Positions 51,039 through 60,732 of a stretch of DNA of 64,000 nucleotides are shown here, piece by piece. The position numbers and the translations under genes are program-made. Origin of the DNA: Hyphomicrobiales bacterium (GTDB lineage: Bacteria > Pseudomonadota > Alphaproteobacteria > Rhizobiales > Rhizobiaceae). The notes below the pieces were generated by a model that searched no databases, had not been told where the DNA came from, and saw nothing but the letters and a program-made list of their open reading frames with translations. The number at the start of each line of letters is the position of its first letter. Position 1 is the first letter of the stretch. The DNA is taken from the NCBI GenBank assembly GCA_900469955.1, contig UBYX01000014.1, forward strand, positions 181,620-245,619, given 5' to 3'.

Positions 51039-54000
51039 ATGTCGCTGGCGAGAGAATGGCAGGTTCATGTGAGCGTCGTCGAGCCCAAATACGAGAAAGC
51101 CTCCTCACCTCCTGCCGCAGTTGCACAAACGCATAATTTCAAGCTCCCGCCGGCTTTCATAGCAACCAGACTTGCTGCCGTGCTTCGAGAGTCGGAACGA
51201 TCGCTATGCTATGTGGCCTTGAGCGAAGGCGCGGCGGCAAGGCTCGCTGCGGCCATGAGCGCCCTTTTCCCCGAGATCGAGCTAATTGTTTTACCGCCTT
51301 GGGACTGCCTTCCATATGATCGCGTGCCACCGTCACGGCACTGCATGGGCTTACGGATGGACGCATTACGGATCTGGAGCACGGCCAGCGACGCGCCGCG
51401 ACTATTGTTGACCTCACTCGACGCAGCGCTTCAACGCATGCCCCCAGAAACTGCCATTGCTGAGGGCCAGTTCGAACTCGTGGTGGGGCAGCCATTTGAT
51501 CGCGGTGCATTCTCCGCCTTCATCCAGCGGACCGGATATGTGGAAGAAGGCGTTGCCGACGATCCCGGCGAGGTGGCAATTCGCGAAGGCGTGATTGACA
51601 TCTACCCTGGCGGAGCACCTGGTCCGATGCGGATTGTTTTTTCTGAAGACGACGGAGTAAAAGAATTGAGAGGATTCGACCGATCATCACAACGGACCGA
51701 AAGTTACCTCGAACGTGTGACTGTCGGCCCGGCATCTGAAGCCATTCTGCCCGAAGGGGTCACAGATGACGTCGCTCCCAAAGGGGTCATGGAGCGATTG
51801 CTGCTAAGCCTCTATGGTTACATGCCAACCATATTCGATGTCCTGGGCGATGTCTCCATGGTCCTCGCACCAGGTGCGGCTGGCCGGGTGGAGCGCTACT
51901 TTGAGATTATTGAAGACGCGCGGCAGTCCCGCGAAGGGTTTGGGGAGACGGACATCTCCTGCTCTCGTTCGATCTACCTAGACCGATGGGAGTGGCGTCA
52001 GCACATCACGAGCATGTCAATGGATGCAATCGATCTGGAGCAAGGGGGCGCCCTACCGGGAAGTTCGTCTGACGTCGATCCGCGCAAGGCGCTATTCGAA
52101 TTCGCACAAGGCAGCTTGCATCATGGTTGGACTGTCGTTGTTGCTGGGAGGGGCAAAGGTTCCGAGGCGCTCTATCGCCGCCTTGCGAAGTCGACCCCGG
52201 CACAAGCTCGCTCTACCGATCGCTGGCAGGGAGTGTTGGAGGCTGAGCCCGGATCACTTCTGAAAATGCCCTGTGATCTCGAGCAAGGATTCATCGACGC
52301 AAAACAGAAGGTCGTCCTGCTCGCGGCGGGCGACGATCATCACAGCGTGACAAACTCCCGCTCACTTCTGGCCGAGCCAGAGCTGCGGATAGGGGATGTC
52401 GTTGTCCACGAAGACTACGGTGTCGGCGTCATGAAAGATTTGGAAACCATCGTTGTTGATGACGTCTCTCGCGATGCTGCCCGCTTGGAATATGGAGATG
52501 GTGGTTCCGTTCTCGTGCCCATGGAGGAGTTCGGAAAGCTGTGGCGCTATGGCTCCGAACCCGATGTCGTTACGCTCGACCGCCTTCACACTGACTCTTG
52601 GCAGAAGAAGCGCGAAAAGATTGCAGCAGATATTCAATCCACCGCGCGTCATCTTTTGAAGGTCGCGAAGCAAAGACACGCGTCGCGGGCAGAAAAATTC
52701 ATCCCGCCGCGCGCCGAGTTTGCTTCTTTTGTGCGACGCTTCCCGTTCGCCGAAACTCATGATCAGGCCGAAGCGATCAACGCTGTTCTCTCGGATCTTG
52801 CGTCTGGACGCACGATGAACCGCCTCGTCTGCGGAGACGTCGGCTTCGGCAAGACCGAGATAGCTTTACGCGCCGCAGCAGCGGTAGCGCTCTCAGGGGG
52901 GCAGGTCGTCATAATCGCCCCGACCACTGTGCTGGTCCGCCAGCACTTTCTCGCCTTCGAACGTCGCTTTGCCGGGACCGGCATCTCGGTCGGAATGTTG
53001 TCTCGCCTGCTCAAGCCGAGCGCATCGAAAAAAGTGAAGGCAGCGCTCGCCGAAGGTGAACTTGATGTCATCGTCGCAACCCAAGCGATCCTTTCGAGGG
53101 ATGTCCGATTTACTCATCTCGCACTGCTGATTGTAGACGAGGAGCACCGCTTTGGGCTGAATGAGAAGCGGGCAATGAACAGCCTCGCGCCGTCGCTTCA
53201 CACGCTCTTGATGTCGGCGACGCCGATACCGCGAACCTTGCAGTCGGCAATGGTAGGGGTTCAGGAGGTGAGTCTCCTGACAACGCCGCCCTCCAGACGC
53301 CGACCTGTTCGCACCTCGCTTGCACCCTACGACAACGCCTCTCTGCGGACCGGCTTGATGCGTGAATTTCGACGCGGAGGACAGAGCTTTGTTGTAGTGC
53401 CCCGTATCGAGGACATAGAAAACGTCGAGGCCATACTGCGGAAGGTCGTTCCGGAACTTTCTATCAGGGTCGCTCATGGGAAGATGCCGGCCGCAACGAT
53501 CGATGAAGCGATTGTCGGCTTCGCGGAAGGCGATGGCGACGTCCTGCTTGCCACCAACATCATCGAAAACGGGCTCGACGTGCCGCGCGCCAACAGCATC
53601 TTCATATGGCACCCTGAGCGGTTTGGGCTGGCACAGCTCCATCAGTTGCGCGGGCGTGTCGGACGCGGAGCAGTCCAGGGCTTTGCCAATCTTCTGACGG
53701 AAGAAGGCGTCGACCTGGCCGAGGAAACACACTTGCGGCTTTCAACACTCGTGGAAAATGACCGTTTGGGCGCTGGTCTTGCAATCAGCCTCAGAGACCT
53801 CGACCTGCGCGGCGGGGGAGACATCGCCGGCGAGGACCAGGCGGGACACATGAAGACGATAGGGATCGGTCTGTACCAGGAGCTCCTTGCAGGCGCGGTC
53901 GCCAAATTGCGCAAACAGCCGCTGGCTACTCAGCAACGTGCCATTCTGAACCTCGGTGTGGCGGGTACAATACCGGCAGATTATGTGTCCGATCCCGCCG

Positions 54001-54359
54001 TGAGGCTCAATCTTTACGCAAGGCTGTTGCGCGCATCCACACTGAGTGATGTGGACGATTTGGAGGAGGAATTCGAGGACAGATTCGGCGAGCTGCCGCA
54101 CGATGTGCTGCTTTTGTTGCGAACAACACGACTGCAGCTCATCGCGGGACGCATAGGTATTGCCAAACTAGAGGCCGGGCCAAAAGCGCTCGCGATGACT
54201 GTGACCGTAAAGACACCGGCAAAGGTCATATCTGCGCTCATAGGGAAGACTGGCGCGGTCCAACGCGAAGGCCGGCTTATATTCCAAGCGTCGAGCCAAT
54301 CTGGCGACGAGCAACTTCATTCCTTCGAGCAAATCCTTTCCGGAGTGCAACCCCCATGA
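51039..54359 (+). CDS. mfd: Mfd-like transcription-repair coupling factor (probable second copy)
   Basis: 1,106 residues, slightly shorter than housekeeping Mfd (about 1,150-1,170). N-terminal UvrB-like domains (LPPWDCLPYDRVPPSRHCMG, GVIDIYPGGAPGPMRIVF), RNA-polymerase-binding CarD-like RID at about 449-510 (LRIGDVVVHEDYGVG), helicase core with Walker A CGDVGFGKTEIALRAA (about 600), DEEH box at about 698, HQLRGRVGRGAVQGFA, and the C-terminal TRCF domain (about 960-1060). It displaces stalled RNA polymerase and recruits UvrA. The N-terminal part is divergent and the gene stands alone in an accessory region, so it is likely a paralogue of a chromosomal mfd (inference). The ribosome site is weak. 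Confidence 0.88.
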   Translation: MSLAREWQVHVSVVEPKYEKASSPPAAVAQTHNFKLPPAFIATRLAAVLRESERSLCYVALSEGAAARLAAAMSALFPEIELIVLPPWDCLPYDRVPPSRHCMGLRMDALRIWSTASDAPRLLLTSLDAALQRMPPETAIAEGQFELVVGQPFDRGAFSAFIQRTGYVEEGVADDPGEVAIREGVIDIYPGGAPGPMRIVFSEDDGVKELRGFDRSSQRTESYLERVTVGPASEAILPEGVTDDVAPKGVMERLLLSLYGYMPTIFDVLGDVSMVLAPGAAGRVERYFEIIEDARQSREGFGETDISCSRSIYLDRWEWRQHITSMSMDAIDLEQGGALPGSSSDVDPRKALFEFAQGSLHHGWTVVVAGRGKGSEALYRRLAKSTPAQARSTDRWQGVLEAEPGSLLKMPCDLEQGFIDAKQKVVLLAAGDDHHSVTNSRSLLAEPELRIGDVVVHEDYGVGVMKDLETIVVDDVSRDAARLEYGDGGSVLVPMEEFGKLWRYGSEPDVVTLDRLHTDSWQKKREKIAADIQSTARHLLKVAKQRHASRAEKFIPPRAEFASFVRRFPFAETHDQAEAINAVLSDLASGRTMNRLVCGDVGFGKTEIALRAAAAVALSGGQVVIIAPTTVLVRQHFLAFERRFAGTGISVGMLSRLLKPSASKKVKAALAEGELDVIVATQAILSRDVRFTHLALLIVDEEHRFGLNEKRAMNSLAPSLHTLLMSATPIPRTLQSAMVGVQEVSLLTTPPSRRRPVRTSLAPYDNASLRTGLMREFRRGGQSFVVVPRIEDIENVEAILRKVVPELSIRVAHGKMPAATIDEAIVGFAEGDGDVLLATNIIENGLDVPRANSIFIWHPERFGLAQLHQLRGRVGRGAVQGFANLLTEEGVDLAEETHLRLSTLVENDRLGAGLAISLRDLDLRGGGDIAGEDQAGHMKTIGIGLYQELLAGAVAKLRKQPLATQQRAILNLGVAGTIPADYVSDPAVRLNLYARLLRASTLSDVDDLEEEFEDRFGELPHDVLLLLRTTRLQLIAGRIGIAKLEAGPKALAMTVTVKTPAKVISALIGKTGAVQREGRLIFQASSQSGDEQLHSFEQILSGVQPP

Positions 54360-54591
54360 ATGGATGAGTTGGTGTTTAATGGTGCTCTGAGCTTGGGCGA
54401 GCTTCGGAAGGCGTCGCATTGATGGCATCACCCGGCGGCACTGAGACCGAACACATCAAGATCACGTTGGGCATCGACGGTCGTAAGAAAGGTGTGCCGG
54501 AGGTTTGCAACTGCCCCCTGTTGTTTACTTCCATCACAAACCGGACGACTATTCCCTCACTTGGCACAATTTCCCTTGAATCGGCAGAACC

Positions 54592-55524
54592 ATGGATCGC
54601 ATTGATGCAATGAAGGTGTTTGTCACGGCGATCGATGAAGGCAGTCTTGCGGCGGCGGCTCGGGTGTTGAAGCGGTCACCGACGGCGGTCAGCCGGGCGC
54701 TTAATCTTCTGGAGGCGCATGTCGGGGTGCAGCTTCTGCATCGGACCACTCGAACGTTGCGGCTGAGCGAAGCGGGTCAGCGCTATGCCACGGCATGCAA
54801 GCGGATCCTGATGGATCTCGAGGAGGCCGACATGCTGGCGGGCACCGAGCGATCGGCGCCACGTGGAGTCGTGACGATCTCGACGCCGCCGATCCTCGGC
54901 GAAGACGTGCTGCGGCGGATCGTCGATGAGTTCCTGGAGAAGTATCCAGCCGTCTCGGTTAGACTGCTGCTGCTCGATCGTTTCGTCAATCTGATCGACG
55001 AAGGCGTCGATCTGGCCCTGCGCATCGGCAATCTGGCGGATTCCTCGTTGGTCACAACACGGCTCGGGGGCGATATCAGACGGGTGGTCGTGGCATCCCC
55101 GGCCTATCTTTCAAGTTATCCGCGCATCGATGAACCTGGCGATCTGGCCAAACACCAGATCATCGCCTTTACCAATTTCGGGTTTAATTCCTGGAGCTTC
55201 ACCCCAGCTTCCGGCTCAACCATTCCACGGACGGTGCAATTTTCGCCACGCCTCACCGTCAACAGCGTGCGCGCGGCCGTGGCGTCCGCCAGTGCCGGCA
55301 CCGGGTTGACCCGGCTATATTCCTACCATGTTGCCGAGCATGTTCGGGACGGGCGGCTGCAGATCGTGCTCGCCGATGCCGAACACCCGCCGTTGCCGGC
55401 GCACCTCGTTGCACCGCAGGGCCGTATGTCGGTTCCGAAGGTGCGCGCCTTCGTCGATTTCGCGGCCCCGCGTCTGCGGGCACAGTTTACGCGCCTTGCG
55501 GCAGAGGCAGTTAGAGTCGAGTGA
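54592..55524 (+). CDS. LysR-family regulator
   Basis: 310 residues. N-terminus MDRIDAMKVFVTAIDEGSLA and HTH core RSPTAVSRALNLLEAHVGVQ, then LLHRTTRTLRLSEAGQRY, the CrgA/AaeR-like subgroup layout. The effector domain includes SVRLLLLDRFVNLIDEGVDL. It is transcribed toward the SDR and tautomerase genes, 137 bases upstream of the SDR on the same strand, and is their likely regulator. Confidence 0.9.
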   Translation: MDRIDAMKVFVTAIDEGSLAAAARVLKRSPTAVSRALNLLEAHVGVQLLHRTTRTLRLSEAGQRYATACKRILMDLEEADMLAGTERSAPRGVVTISTPPILGEDVLRRIVDEFLEKYPAVSVRLLLLDRFVNLIDEGVDLALRIGNLADSSLVTTRLGGDIRRVVVASPAYLSSYPRIDEPGDLAKHQIIAFTNFGFNSWSFTPASGSTIPRTVQFSPRLTVNSVRAAVASASAGTGLTRLYSYHVAEHVRDGRLQIVLADAEHPPLPAHLVAPQGRMSVPKVRAFVDFAAPRLRAQFTRLAAEAVRVE

Positions 55525-55661
55525 TTCTACCGGTTATCGGTAGACTGTCGCCCTGTTTGCGTGAATTCTGCTCATTTTCGGAATGATCTAAAACAGAAGC
55601 ACCAACGCGATGGCGTAGGGCGATCGAAAGGGATCGCTGCATCTGACCAAGGATCACCACC

Positions 55662-56375
55662 ATGAGTTCAAAACATAAAGTCGTCATCATCACCGGCGCC
55701 TCGCAGGGCATCGGCGCGGCCCTCGTTAAAGCCTATCGCGACCGCAATTTCCACGTCGTCGCCACATCGCGCTCAATCAAGCCCAGTGCCGACCCGGATA
55801 TCCTCGCCATTGCCGGCGATATCGGCGATCCGCGAACCGCCGACCGGGTCTTACACGGTGCGCTCGAACGGTTTGGCCGGATAGACTCGCTGATCAACAA
55901 TGCTGGCGTCTTCACCGCCAAGCCCTTCATCGATTTCACGAAGGACGACTATGAGCTCAACATGAGCGTCAATGTCGCCGGCTTCTTCCATATCACCCAG
56001 CGCGTAGCGCGCGAGATGCTGAAACAGGGTTCCGGCCATATCGTCAGCGTCACCACCAGCATCGTCAATCAGCCAATCGCCGGCGTTCCAGCCGCCCTTG
56101 CCTCGCTGACCAAGGGCGGGCTCGCATCGGTGACGCAGGAACTGGCCATCGAATTTGCCACGAGCGGCATCCGCGTTAACGCGGTGTCGCCCGGCATCAT
56201 CAAGACGCCGATGCATCCGCCGGAAACCCATGCTGCACTCTCGGCGCTGCATCCGGTCGGCCGCATGGGCGAAATTCACGATATCGTCGATGCCGTCCTT
56301 TATCTGGAGCATGCTGCTTTCGTCACCGGCGAGATCTTGCATGTCGACGGCGGCCAGAATGCAGGACGTTGGTAA
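55662..56375 (+). CDS. Short-chain dehydrogenase/reductase
   Basis: 237 residues of the classical SDR type: ITGASQGIGAALVKAYRDRN (cofactor Gly motif), NNAGVFTAKPF (NNAG), a catalytic Ser region HIVSVTTSIVNQPIAGVPAA, and the C-terminal EILHVDGGQNAG end. The usual Tyr of YxxxK is not obvious: the expected position reads VPAALASLTKGG, with Ala replacing Tyr before the Lys. It may therefore be catalytically altered. Followed by a tautomerase in the same operon. Confidence 0.88.
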   Translation: MSSKHKVVIITGASQGIGAALVKAYRDRNFHVVATSRSIKPSADPDILAIAGDIGDPRTADRVLHGALERFGRIDSLINNAGVFTAKPFIDFTKDDYELNMSVNVAGFFHITQRVAREMLKQGSGHIVSVTTSIVNQPIAGVPAALASLTKGGLASVTQELAIEFATSGIRVNAVSPGIIKTPMHPPETHAALSALHPVGRMGEIHDIVDAVLYLEHAAFVTGEILHVDGGQNAGRW

Positions 56376-56433
56376 GGCCGCGGCCGTTTCGACTTCGACG
56401 TCAACTCACCATTCAACCAAGAGGGAAATGACA

Positions 56434-56673
56434 ATGCCGATCGTAACTGTCCAGGTCACCCGTGAAGGAAGCTCGCCGGACCGCATCGCCGTAACGGCTG
56501 GGGAGAAAGCAGCTATCATCGAGGGCGTCAGCCAGGTGCTTCTCGATGTCCTCAACAAGCCACTTGAAGCGACCTTCGTGGTGATCGAGGAAATCGACCT
56601 TGAGAACTGGGGCTGGGGCGGCATGCCTGTGTTAGATTACCGCAGGCACCTCGCCGAGGCAAAAGGCCGCTAA
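56434..56673 (+). CDS. 4-oxalocrotonate tautomerase-family protein
   Basis: 79 residues starting Met-Pro-Ile-Val-Thr-Val, giving the N-terminal catalytic Pro. The core is AIIEGVSQVLLDVLNKPLEA, followed by FVVIEEIDLENWGWGGMPV, typical of the short 4-OT group with its conserved Arg region shifted. It forms homo-hexamers that tautomerise enol-keto acids. GAGGG precedes the start, 58 bases after the SDR stop. Confidence 0.9.
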   Translation: MPIVTVQVTREGSSPDRIAVTAGEKAAIIEGVSQVLLDVLNKPLEATFVVIEEIDLENWGWGGMPVLDYRRHLAEAKGR

Positions 56674-57213
56674 GACCAGCCACTGTCATGCCTTGGGCGG
56701 CGACCTTGTGGCTGACGCCTTGTTCCTTGCCGACGGTGCAAGCGGTAGCCTCCGTCCGCACCGTCGGCACGCTTCACCCACAGCGAAAGGAACTTCCATG
56801 GCTCGCCGGCCCAATCGCCGCATCCTTGATCTGTCGGGATCGGCACTCCCATCAACCAAGCGCGCACGGCCCGGCTCGACCGACGCCGAAATCGCTCTTT
56901 CGGAACCATGCTTAAGATGGCGGTTCAGGGCGAATTCGTGATGTTTCTCCGCTTCCTCTTTACAAGGGCATTTTCAATTGAATCCTCAGGCCTAACTGCT
57001 CTCGCGGACCAACAATAGGTGGGTCGACTGCCGTGGGATTTTGCATCCATTCCTTAAGCCGAGGCCTTCCTTTATGATGATCCTGCTGCAGCCGTCCCCG
57101 GACGTGGTTCAAGTCAAGTTCTGACCGTCAACAAAGGCTCAATAGGTATTGTTGCGCAGGCACTCATTGATGAAGAAAAACTGGTGGATCCTCAGAAGAA
57201 GATGCCGTCGAGC
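56674..57213. other. Intergenic region without recognised gene
   Basis: Several short plus-strand frames occur (56688-56941) but have arginine-rich, motif-free translations. No RNA gene or terminator with a T-tract was recognised between the tautomerase and the convergent HxlR gene. Confidence 0.35.
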
Positions 57214-57648
57214 TTATTCGACGCCGGCTTGATCCGACACAAGTTGCCGTTTCATCCGCAGAATCGCCTCGGCCCCACCGGCTGCAAGCTCTTCGGCGAC
57301 AGCACCCAATTCGGGGTCAGCCGCACGATAAAGGTTTCCCCAGGCACCTAGACTCACCAGCACCGGGAGGAGATCGATCCCCGCTTGCGTCAAGCGGTAG
57401 ATTGTTTTGAGCCTGTGAGTGGGATCGTCATGACGCGTCAAAATCCCCTCCTTCTGGAGAATCTGGAGCCGGTCGGCGAGCGTTCGCGACGAGATGCCTT
57501 CACCCGATTGCAGGAACTCGCGGAAGTGCTTTTTGCCCCCGAACACCATGTCGCGAATGATCAGCAGCGTCCATCGATCCCCTATCACCTCGAGCGACAG
57601 GTTGATCGGGCAGTACGACTTTTCCTTGCCTGACATTTTTAGTTCCAT
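57214..57648 (-). CDS. HxlR-family transcriptional regulator
   Basis: 144 residues with the HxlR winged-helix pattern: CPINLSLEVIGDRWTLLIIR, then KHFREFLQSGEGISSRTLAD, then LQKEGILTRHD. The effector Cys (C13) is in the usual place for redox or electrophile sensing. Start 57648 or the in-frame ATG at 57636, which has GGA upstream; both are before the fold. The 8-bp inverted repeat at 57666-57692 is its probable operator. The divergent partner on the plus strand is decayed. Confidence 0.87.
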   Translation of the reverse strand: MELKMSGKEKSYCPINLSLEVIGDRWTLLIIRDMVFGGKKHFREFLQSGEGISSRTLADRLQILQKEGILTRHDDPTHRLKTIYRLTQAGIDLLPVLVSLGAWGNLYRAADPELGAVAEELAAGGAEAILRMKRQLVSDQAGVE

Positions 57649-57665
57649 TTTTAAATCGCTTTACT

Positions 57666-57692
57666 ATTGACATCGTCTTCGCTCATGTCAAT
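57666..57692. promoter_or_regulatory. HxlR operator-like inverted repeat
   Basis: ATTGACAT (57666-57673) and ATGTCAAT (57685-57692), perfect 8-bp arms with an 11-base spacer, 18 bases upstream of the HxlR start. HxlR proteins bind such palindromes next to themselves and a divergent target. Confidence 0.6.
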
Positions 57693-58047
57693 GGTTCCAA
57701 ATGTACATCATATCCGGGAGCCGCATTGACTTCCTCCGCTGACGGAGAACGTAGTGAAGCAAGTGAATCAATCGAAGACGGGCAACAGCGTGGTGGTCGG
57801 CGCCGTAGCCTCGGCAAGGCGACAACAAGGCCATATAGTCAGTCGCGTGGCCCGCAGCCTGGGTATTGCGCTTTCCAATCGTAGCGCTCTGAACCGCCCG
57901 ACGTCGCTGGGCGCAGCCGAAAAGCAACACCGACTGGATGCGCATTGCCTGAACGAACTGGCGCATCCTGGTGTCGGGTTCATTGTTGAGAATACCCAGG
58001 ACTGGCCGCGGGACGCGGTGATCGAACTGCATGGCCGCGCGCAACAC
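57693..58047. other. Decayed divergent region downstream of the HxlR operator
   Basis: Plus- and minus-strand frames overlap (57688-58251 minus, 57754-58056 plus) and neither shows a convincing domain. It probably represents the lost 5' part of the NmrA-like gene that the HxlR regulator once controlled, or inserted debris. Confidence 0.35.
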
Positions 58048-58303
58048 GCTCTTTGAGGCAACCGAGATCCTCAGCAGGGCCATCGGACGGGCGGCGCCTA
58101 CCAGACCGTGCCATACTCGGATGCCCGTGCAAGCATGATCGAAAACGGCATGTCGACGAGTTTCGCGGGTGCCCCGATCGAGACGGCGACGAGTTCCAAC
58201 AATGGCAAACGCTGCGCGCTCGAGGCCGGCCGCGGAGACCACCTCGATCACGCTGGATCACTGGGCCGAAGATGTCTTGGGTGCATTACGTCACGTCGCC
58301 TGA
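58048..58303 (+). pseudogene. C-terminal remnant of an NmrA-like oxidoreductase
   Basis: Family fragments are spread over frames: ATEILSRAIGRAA (about 58048), then YSDARASMIENGMSTSFAGA with PIETATSSNNGKR in a second frame, then TTSITLDHWAEDVLGALRHV up to a TGA at 58301-58303 in a third. At least two frameshifts and no N-terminal Rossmann half. This is the likely former target of the neighbouring HxlR gene. Confidence 0.7.
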
Positions 58304-58336
58304 ACAAACACCATAATAGAGTCGGAAGGATTCCAA

Positions 58337-58924
58337 ATGAGAAAGCTCATTCTTCAGATGCAGATGTCGGTCGACGGCTTTGTTGGTTCCGACGGCGACC
58401 ACGACTGGCAGATTTGGGGCTGGGGCGACGACAACCGCTGGGACGACGAACTGAAACGGGAATTCAATGCCCACTTCCAGTCAGTCGATACCATATTGCT
58501 GAGCCGAAAGATGGCGGAGGAAGGCTATCTATCCCATTGGGCCAAAGCGGCGGAGAGATACCCGCAAGATCCGTTTTACGCCTTCGCGAAGCGCATCATC
58601 GACGTGCAAAAGGTGGTGCCGAGCGACAGGCTTGAAAAGTCCCGATGGGAGCGTACGGTAATCAGAGGCGGAGACCTTCCGCATGAGATTAGCGCGTTGA
58701 AGGCCGAGGACGGTGGCGACATCGCTGTCTTCGGGGGTGCGGGCTTTGCCTCCGCATTAATTGGCGCCGAGCTCGTGGATGAATTCCAGTTCTACATCAA
58801 CCCGGCAGCCCTTGGCAGTGGAACTCGCATCTTCGACAAGGCAGGCTTCCGCAAGCTCTGCCTGCTTGGCTCCAAGGCTTATGAATGCGGCATGGTCGTA
58901 AGTCGCTACGCTCCGTCCGCGTAG
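58337..58924 (+). CDS. RibD/dihydrofolate-reductase-fold protein
   Basis: 195 residues. RibD C-terminal/DHFR-like fold: MRKLILQMQMSVDGFVGSDG at the N-terminus, ILLSRKMAEEGYL, and the C-terminal IAVFGGAGFASALIGAELVD, then DEFQFYINPAALGSGTRIF. The family binds NAD(P)H and reduces small substrates; many copies are uncharacterised and found next to HxlR/MarR regulators. GGAAGG precedes the ATG. It may belong to the HxlR-controlled region. Confidence 0.88.
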   Translation: MRKLILQMQMSVDGFVGSDGDHDWQIWGWGDDNRWDDELKREFNAHFQSVDTILLSRKMAEEGYLSHWAKAAERYPQDPFYAFAKRIIDVQKVVPSDRLEKSRWERTVIRGGDLPHEISALKAEDGGDIAVFGGAGFASALIGAELVDEFQFYINPAALGSGTRIFDKAGFRKLCLLGSKAYECGMVVSRYAPSA

Positions 58925-58982
58925 GCGTAGAGTAAATCGTAAGGCGGAACAGGCTAGCCCGTTAGCCGCCCTCTTCCTCGTG

Positions 58983-59016
58983 CTGGTCGTCGAGGACGAC
59001 CAGGGAGCAGGCTCCC
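58983..59016. repeat. Two adjacent perfect hairpins
   Basis: CTGGTCGTC-GAG-GACGACCAG (58983-59003) followed by GGGAG-CAGG-CTCCC (about 59003-59016), in the gap between convergent genes. There is no T-tract, so termination efficiency is doubtful; the stem strength makes structure likely. Confidence 0.45.
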
Positions 59017-59132
59017 AGTTTGAAAGATATCTTATCGCACCCCGGCTAAGGGAGGATCAAAGCTAAACAGCCGCATATCGCAAGCGTTTCACGCTAGGCT
59101 GGATATGGCGGCGACGTAGCTTTGAAGGTACG

Positions 59133-60572
59133 TTAGTTTGGGCACAAACTGGTGGATTTGACCCGGGACACTGGTGTCAGATGATACCGCATCAGTGTAA
59201 CCCCGTCTTGCGCCCGGATGGCTGGATGCGTGGCTTCGACTGTTTCAAAGAGGCTTGTGGCTTTCTCGGAGGTCGTTTCCGACCGTCTTGCCCGCTCGAT
59301 TAAGAGGCCGGGGGCCGTGCACAATTCTCTAGGGAAGGCGCCACGGAAGCGGTAGCGCTGCAGTTCAGCCACGGACCAGACGCGCACTTGCGGAAAACGA
59401 AGCGCGAGTGATCCGGTTCGAGCGAAATCGGTCGTAGCGATCCAAATCGCGCCGGTTTCCTCCAGCAGTCCAGCGATGCCATCTTGGGTCGCTGACCATC
59501 CACGTGTTTGGTTTGGTGGATTGTCGGTCGTGCCAATCGGGGTGACCGGATTGAAGGCGGCCGTGATAGAACCAACGCTCACCAACAATGCTGTAACGAC
59601 GGTGGCCCTGATCCAACGTCGCGGCGACTGCGCTTGAGCGAGGCCAGAGGCCGCAGTAATGGCGAAGATCGCCTGAAGCGGCACGATCCAATTGGCTTGA
59701 ACCGGCGCATGTGTCGCGTGATAGGAGAAGTAGAGCACGAGCGGGGCGGAGCTCCAGATTAGCAGCGCGCTGTCTTTTGGTGGGGCCTTGAGAGCTTGGA
59801 AGGCAAACCAGGTGACCAATGGTGTCGGCGCCAGGAGCAAGAGCGCCACATATTCCCCGAGATATCGGGTCGAGAAGCCTGAGGCGACGAGCCGCGCCGC
59901 TTGGCGTTCCAAGCCGAGCCAATCGTTTTGCAGATTCCAGAAAAGATAGGGCAGATGCGGCAGAATCGCCGCTACCATCGTCATATAAGGCAGACGTGTG
60001 AGCAGGTACCCGCGACGTTTTTGCGTGGCAAACAGGTAAGCCAGCAATCCGACGGCCAGAAAGCCATTGGTGAATTTCGACACGTCGCCGAGCCCGATGA
60101 GTAGACCTGTGCAAACCCACCATAGCGTTGCGGAACGTGTATCTGAGGGTGTGTTGATCGCCCGGGTCGCGGCCCAAAGTGCGGCGACCCAGAACAAGGT
60201 GGACGGTGCATCAGGGGTAGCAAAGTTTCCCAGAGCGAAGACAAGCAGGCTAAGGTTATAGAGCGTTGTGGCGAGCACTGGCAGACCCACAGCGCCCCTG
60301 GAGATGCGTCGCGCGATATCGCCAACAAAATAACCTGAGGCAACAAAACCAATCACCGAAAACAGGCGAATGCCGAGCGGGATTTCACCGAAGAAGGTTG
60401 TTCCCATGCGGATCATGTAGGCGATCATCGGCGGATGATCGTAATACCCAAGCGCCAGATCGCGGGCCCACAGTGCATAGTAGGCTTCATCATCGAAAAG
60501 GGGGACCGATGCGGCGACGGCGAGGTGAACGGCAAGAAACGCAAGTGATATGGTGAAGACGGAAAGCTGCAT
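59133..60572 (-). CDS. GT39-family (ArnT/PMT-like) membrane glycosyltransferase
   Basis: 479 residues with about 10-12 membrane helices. Conserved first-loop acidic motif FDDEAYYALWARDLALGYYD and HPPM; the Asp/Glu pair is the catalytic site of polyprenyl-phosphate-sugar-dependent GT39 enzymes. VPLQAIFAITAASGLAQA and other helices follow. It transfers a sugar from a lipid-linked donor to an envelope acceptor on the outer face. The C-terminal periplasmic part is short. First listed of three minus-strand glycosyl genes. Confidence 0.9.
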   Translation of the reverse strand: MQLSVFTISLAFLAVHLAVAASVPLFDDEAYYALWARDLALGYYDHPPMIAYMIRMGTTFFGEIPLGIRLFSVIGFVASGYFVGDIARRISRGAVGLPVLATTLYNLSLLVFALGNFATPDAPSTLFWVAALWAATRAINTPSDTRSATLWWVCTGLLIGLGDVSKFTNGFLAVGLLAYLFATQKRRGYLLTRLPYMTMVAAILPHLPYLFWNLQNDWLGLERQAARLVASGFSTRYLGEYVALLLLAPTPLVTWFAFQALKAPPKDSALLIWSSAPLVLYFSYHATHAPVQANWIVPLQAIFAITAASGLAQAQSPRRWIRATVVTALLVSVGSITAAFNPVTPIGTTDNPPNQTRGWSATQDGIAGLLEETGAIWIATTDFARTGSLALRFPQVRVWSVAELQRYRFRGAFPRELCTAPGLLIERARRSETTSEKATSLFETVEATHPAIRAQDGVTLMRYHLTPVSRVKSTSLCPN

Positions 60573-60732
60573 CAGAAAACTACCTTTTAAGGGAGAATGC
60601 CGTGTTGCCAGCCCCCGAAGAGACTGAACCGGTCGAGGAACAGCCAGACGGCCGAGACCGAGGACTTTCTATCACTCTGCTCTGTTGCAATCACCGACAC
60701 GCAATTGCAGCAAACCAGTTCTGGAATTGCCT

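Noticed and set aside
52893..53732. 279-residue minus-strand frame inside the mfd-like gene
   Set aside because: Antisense shadow of the Mfd helicase core.
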